Of a stretch of DNA of 19,079 nt, positions 15,617 through 19,079 are shown piece by piece. This DNA is from UBA1151 sp963579925 (GTDB taxonomy: Bacteria; Chloroflexota; Dehalococcoidia; Lucifugimonadales; Lucifugimonadaceae), in contig CAUZJA010000026.1 in NCBI GenBank assembly GCA_963579925.1, forward strand, positions 1-19,079, read 5' to 3'. Each line of letters begins with the position of its first letter. The stretch's first letter is position 1. The notes beneath the pieces are model-generated. The model saw nothing but the letters and a program-made list of their open reading frames with translations. It made no database searches and was not told the DNA's origin. Position numbers and translations under genes: made by a program.

Positions 15617-16603
15617 ATGCCAGAAACCGAAACGACCGTAAAGACCGTCACTGCAAACCTCAAGGTTTACAGGTATGACCCGGAGGTTGGCGACGCCAAG
15701 CCGTACTACCAGGATTACGAGGTTGAGGTTGAGGACTGGTTCACGGTTCTGGACGCCCTGATCAAGATCAGGGAAGAGATAGATGGAACCCTTTCACTAC
15801 GTTGTGCCTGTAGAGCATCTATTTGCGGCTCATGCGCGATGAAGGTAAATGGTGAGGCAAAGCTTGTTTGTAAGACCAAACTGGATAGTGTCTGGTCGCC
15901 GGGCGAAACGGTAACCGTCGATCCTCCAGGCAACATGCCAGTTATCACTGACCTGGTCGCAGACTTTAAGCCGTTCTGGGACAAAGTCCGGCAGGTGAAG
16001 CCATACATGCAGCCAACCGGCCCGGTACCTACGGCCGAGTATCTGGCACCAAACGAAGATATGGTTCACTTGGCTGGTGTCATGAACTGCATCATGTGCG
16101 GCGCATGTGTGTCTGACTGCACGGTCCTTGAGGTTGATAAGAGCTTCATTGGACCCGCTGCACTCGCGAAGGCGTATCGATTTGTTGCTGACCCACGGGA
16201 CGGCAAGAAGAAAGAGCGACTTGGCGAGCTCAACGGCGATGCTGGCATCTGGGACTGCACACGATGCATGCAGTGTGTTGAAGTTTGCCCCAAGGATGTT
16301 GATCCAATGGAACGCATCATGGTCATGCGTGATCAGGCCATCGAAGAGGGTTACACGGGTACCTCTGGCGCACGACACACGGAATCGTTCGTGAATTCGG
16401 TGAGGCGCTCAGGACGACTTAATGAAACTCGGCTGGCTATTGAGAGCATGGGTGTGATGAATATACCGGGCCAGATTTCCATGGCACCAGTGGGCATCAA
16501 GGCGCTGTTGAAGGGCAAGTTACCGTCACCACTGGACCACAAAATTCCGTCAAAAGCAGCGGTCAAGAAAATCGTCGAGAAGTCTGAGGAGACGTCGAAG
16601 TGA
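15617..16603 (+). CDS. sdhB: Succinate dehydrogenase iron-sulfur subunit, type E (SdhB)
   Basis: Carries electrons from SdhA toward the quinone site. The N-terminal [2Fe-2S] domain has C65, C70, C73 and C85 (CRASICGSC...LVC). The C-terminal domain has C158, C161, C164 and C168 (CIMCGACVSDC) and then C214, C217, C220 and C224 (CTRCMQCVEVCPKDVDP). In classical SdhB/FrdB the position of C217 is a hydrophobic residue and the third centre is [3Fe-4S]. The extra cysteine here makes a second full ferredoxin motif and predicts [4Fe-4S], as in type E enzymes. At 328 residues it is longer than classical SdhB (about 240-260), with a lysine-rich C-terminal tail. Immediately after sdhA, and overlapping sdhE by 4 bases. 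Confidence 0.95.
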   Translation: MPETETTVKTVTANLKVYRYDPEVGDAKPYYQDYEVEVEDWFTVLDALIKIREEIDGTLSLRCACRASICGSCAMKVNGEAKLVCKTKLDSVWSPGETVTVDPPGNMPVITDLVADFKPFWDKVRQVKPYMQPTGPVPTAEYLAPNEDMVHLAGVMNCIMCGACVSDCTVLEVDKSFIGPAALAKAYRFVADPRDGKKKERLGELNGDAGIWDCTRCMQCVEVCPKDVDPMERIMVMRDQAIEEGYTGTSGARHTESFVNSVRRSGRLNETRLAIESMGVMNIPGQISMAPVGIKALLKGKLPSPLDHKIPSKAAVKKIVEKSEETSK

Positions 16604-17493
16604 AATACGCTTTCTGGCCGGGCTGTGTCGCACTTGGTGGCACACCGGAACTCTACCAATCGACGAAGCTAGTCCTCAACAAGCTTGGCATCGAGGTTGA
16701 AGAACTGACGAACGCCACTTGCACGGGCGCAGGTGTCCTTCAAGAGAAGAATCGCAAACTGGGCGACACTCTGAACGTTCGCACGTTTGCGCAGGCCGAG
16801 GAGATGGGGCTGCCCATCATGACGATCTGTTCCACATGCCAGGGCACTATGGCTCAGGCTCAACTCGCCGTCATCAAAGACGATGGCTATCTGGCCGATA
16901 TCAACGCTGATCTGGCTGACGAGGGCTTGGAGTACCACGGCGATACCGTGACCAAGCACTTCCTCTGGATTCTGGTTGAAGAGTACGGGTTGGAGAACCT
17001 CAAGAAGCACTTCGTGCGTGATCTCTCCGGTCTGAAGTTTGCGCCGTTCTACGGCTGCTACCTGATCCGGCCAAGTGACGCGCTCGGATTTGCTGAAGTG
17101 CCTGAGCGAGAGACCTCACTTGAGCAGGTGATCGAGTCAACCGGTGCTGAAGTGGTTGACTTCAAAGGTTCAAAGGCCTGCTGTGGACTGCCGATTCTGT
17201 TCATCAACCAGGGCAACTCGCTCAAGATGGTCGCAACCCACACGGGGACGGCTAAGGACCTTGGCGCAGACGCGATGGTTACGCCATGCCCGCTCTGCCA
17301 CCTAAATCTGGATGGCTACCAGGGCAAGGCGGCGAAGAAGAACCGCTCAAGTGCGATTGATCTTCCTATCCTGCATCTGCCGCAGATGCTGGGTCTCGCT
17401 ATGGGCTTCACGCCGAAGGAACTCGGCATGAACAAGCACATGGTCTCGACTAGCCGACTCTCTGAGCAGGTGGCATCACCAGCAGGCGTCTAA
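16600..17493 (+). CDS. sdhE: CCG-domain subunit of type E succinate dehydrogenase (SdhE/HdrB-like)
   Basis: A soluble 297-residue protein related to heterodisulfide reductase subunit B and Campylobacter MfrE. In type E SQRs it replaces the haem-binding membrane anchors SdhC/SdhD and is thought to pass electrons to quinone at the membrane surface. Two cysteine-rich repeats are seen. The first has C9, then CTG at 41-43 in place of CCG, and C77/C80. The second has C153, an intact CCG at 194-196, and C230/C233 (CPLCHLNLD). No membrane helices are evident. It starts with GTG overlapping the sdhB stop (GTGA), with GAGGAG upstream. 'sdhE' here means the type E subunit, not the flavinylation factor of the same name. 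No SdhF follows; the next 210 bases are non-coding. Confidence 0.9.
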   Translation: MKYAFWPGCVALGGTPELYQSTKLVLNKLGIEVEELTNATCTGAGVLQEKNRKLGDTLNVRTFAQAEEMGLPIMTICSTCQGTMAQAQLAVIKDDGYLADINADLADEGLEYHGDTVTKHFLWILVEEYGLENLKKHFVRDLSGLKFAPFYGCYLIRPSDALGFAEVPERETSLEQVIESTGAEVVDFKGSKACCGLPILFINQGNSLKMVATHTGTAKDLGADAMVTPCPLCHLNLDGYQGKAAKKNRSSAIDLPILHLPQMLGLAMGFTPKELGMNKHMVSTSRLSEQVASPAGV

Positions 17494-17519
17494 ATGTAGT
17501 TCACGAATGTCGATGAGGT

Positions 17520-17544
17520 AGGGGCGGGTTTCAAACCTACCCCT
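17520..17544. repeat. Palindromic intergenic element, copy 2
   Basis: AGGGGCGGGTTT pairs with AAACCTACCCCT around a central C, with one mismatch and one G-T pair. It resembles copy 1 (12362-12382) in its GGGTTTCAAACC-like core and CCCCT end. It lies 27 bases past the sdhE stop, between sdhE and the convergent GH15 remnant, and a minor GTGCG/CGCAC hairpin (17553-17570) follows. It could act as a bidirectional transcription end for the two converging genes. Confidence 0.6.
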
Positions 17545-17642
17545 CTTCGCGTGTGCGGATTCCTACGCACGTGGCACAACTACGGCTAAACCCGCTCTTG
17601 GCCGGTGTGACTCGCGACCGCGCGCTCATCGGGCGTCGGGGA

Positions 17643-17666
17643 GCGGGTCTTAGACCCGCCGCTACC
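17643..17666. repeat. Palindromic intergenic element, copy 3 (diverged)
   Basis: GCGGGTCT and AGACCCGC form an 8-base perfect inverted repeat around one T (17643-17659), followed by CGCTACC, which matches the CCCTACC seen after copy 1. The core has TCTTAGA where the others have TTTCAAA, so this is a diverged member. An outer inverted pair (ACCCGCTC at 17590-17597 with GAGCGGGT at 17641-17648) offers an alternative longer stem. The surrounding bases 17494-17703 hold no credible gene. Confidence 0.5.
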
Positions 17667-17703
17667 GGGTGGGCGCCAGACTTGCGGTTGTCCGGCGCTA
17701 GCC

Positions 17704-19079
17704 TTAAATCCGTCCGCCACCAAGGGAGCGATCCAGGTTCACTGCTGCGGATATCAATCCCAGGTGGGTGAAGCCTTGCGGGAAGTTGCCCAGAGATTCG
17801 CCAGAGACCCCGATCTCTTCTGAGTAGAGGCGAGATGGTTGGAGTAGCCCAGCATGCGCTCAAAGAGGAATCTGGCATCATCCAGGCGGCCTGCTTTGGT
17901 TAGAGCTTCCACCAGCCAGAAGGTACACATGGTGAATGTGCCCTCGTCGCCTTCAAGGCCGTCGGGAGCCGACTCATCAGCGTCATATCGATAGCCCAGG
18001 CTGTCATAAGTGAGCTTCTCTTCGGTGGCTTTAATCGTCGATAGCATTCTTGGATCTTGTGGCGCCATGAAGAACACCAGTGGCATTAGCAGGGCGGATG
18101 CATCGAGAGTCTGAGCGCCGTAGTACGGGGTAAAACTCTGAAGCTCCTCGCTCCAGCCTTGCTCCTGGATTTCTTCATAGATCTCATCACGAGTCTTGAT
18201 CCATTCGAAGCGGTCGGATGGGAATGATCGCGATTCCGCGATCCTGATTCCGCGCTCAAACGCCACCCAGCACATCATCTTGGAGTGGACGAATTGCTGA
18301 CGCCCTCCACGGACTTCCCAGATGCCTTCATCTGCGCGCCGCCAGTTGTGCATCAGCCAGTTCAGCATCATGCGGAGGTACTTCCACAAGGCGTACGAGA
18401 TAGGCGTACCGTCTTTGTCGAATACGTAGACCGCGTCCATGAGCTCGCCGTAGATATCCAGCTGCATCTGGTTGCTCGCGCCGTTGCCTACACGAACTGG
18501 CTTCGAGCCCATGTAGCCGTCCAGGTGGCCCAGCGTCTTTTCTTCCAGCTCAGCTTCGCCACGAATCGTGTACATGAGGTTGAGGGGGCCGTCCGATCCT
18601 TCCGTTTCACAAGCCAACTCAACGAAGTGCATGAAATCTTTGGCTTCTTCCCTGAGCCCAATTTGCATAAACGCATGGAGGATAAATGATGAGTCTCACA
18701 TCCATGCGTAGCGATAGTCCCTGTTGCGCTCGTCGCCGATGACTTCGGGAAGGCTGCATGTCGGGGCGGCAACTATTGCTCCAGTGGGCTGGTACGTAAG
18801 CAGCTTCAGCGTTAATGCCGAGCGGAACACGACCTCTCACCATCGACCGTTGTAGGTGCAATTGCTGAGCCAACTTCGCCAGAAGCTGGTGGTTTCGTGG
18901 AACGCCCGTTCGCCCTCTGACGGAGTGAGGCTGACGATGCCGTTTTCATTGGGGCAGCGGTACGCTAGGACGAACGTCTTTGATTCGTTGGCCTCGATAT
19001 CGAACTCACAGATGATGCCGCCATTGACGACTCGAATATCGCCGTCGCAGGAGAGACTCATCGAGTAGCCGTCACCGCC
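17704..19079 (-). pseudogene. Broken family GH15 glucoamylase/trehalase-like gene, 5' end outside the window
   Basis: Read on the - strand from 19079 to 17704, one protein is recognisable across several broken pieces. It is related to GH15 glucan hydrolases (glucoamylase or trehalase type), which release glucose from alpha-glucosides. Order: a beta-rich N-terminal domain to about 18840; the LPEVIGDERNRDYRYAWM region; the general-acid segment DEGIWEVRGG; the LGYRYD region; and the SEEIGVSGESLGNFPQGFTH end with the expected catalytic base. Lesions: TGA at 18837-18839 and at 18696-18698, both where the family has arginine; W to R in the RNWDYR motif (18720-18722); and a one-base loss near 17829-17832, after which the frame resumes as RLYSEEIG and ends at TAA (17704-17706). 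The longest intact piece is 17754-18668. It is convergent to sdhE. Sequencing error for some lesions cannot be excluded. Confidence 0.8.

Noticed and set aside
17553..17771. A 72-codon + strand frame after sdhE
   Set aside because: Its translation contains GAGLRPAATG, the typical false peptide made by the palindromic repeat, and it runs into the GH15 remnant on the other strand.
18285..18689. A 134-codon + strand frame near the window end
   Set aside because: It is the complement of the conserved GH15 coding sequence and shows no independent protein features.
18696..18839. TGA read as arginine (recoding) in the GH15 gene
   Set aside because: Both TGA codons sit at arginine positions, but TGA is the normal stop of nuoB, nuoH, nuoI, nuoJ, nuoK, nuoM and sdhB here, and the same gene also has a frameshift and a motif substitution, so decay (or sequence error) is simpler.

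Overview
The window reads as bacterial chromosome of moderate-to-high GC, with densely packed genes that are almost all on the + strand. Three things suggest Chloroflexota, possibly a SAR202/Dehalococcoidia-type lineage: the subunit style of the complex I cluster, a non-classical (type E) succinate dehydrogenase, and imperfect palindromes centred on GGGTTTCAAACC-like cores between genes. This placement is an inference from gene content and has not been tested by phylogeny.

Layout. (1) 134-1228: a zinc-dependent alcohol dehydrogenase. (2) 1378-12320: a compact complex I cluster in the order nuoA-B-C-D-H-I-J-K-(small gene)-L-M-N. Genes abut or overlap by 1-4 bases. The NADH-oxidising module (nuoE, nuoF, nuoG) is absent from the cluster. 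An unassigned 64-residue protein resembling the DUF2007 family sits between nuoK and nuoL, and two micro-ORFs fill the remaining gaps exactly. nuoH is in the same frame as nuoD and separated from it by one TAG codon. (3) 12406-13866: an NAD kinase and a Nudix (ADP-ribose pyrophosphatase-like) hydrolase. (4) 13943-17493: sdhA-sdhB-sdhE, a type E succinate:quinone oxidoreductase. It has a CCG-domain protein in place of the haem b membrane anchors, and SdhB has the extra cysteine expected to turn the [3Fe-4S] centre into [4Fe-4S]. (5) 17704 to the end of the window, - strand: a family GH15 glucoamylase/trehalase-like gene broken by two in-frame TGA codons and a one-base deletion.

The genes fit together as a respiratory and redox neighbourhood. 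Complex I feeds electrons into the quinone pool and pumps protons. The SdhABE complex links the TCA cycle to the same pool. NAD kinase and the Nudix enzyme act on nicotinamide nucleotides. The region 17494-17703 between the convergent sdhE and GH15 genes has no credible gene and contains two palindromic repeat elements; a third related element lies between nuoN and nadK.

The observations most worth following are the type E SDH signature, the complex I cluster without an N-module but with an extra small gene, the nuoD/nuoH single-stop arrangement, and the decayed GH15 gene whose two nonsense codons both replace conserved arginines. I did not find a clearly new multi-gene defence or mobile system.
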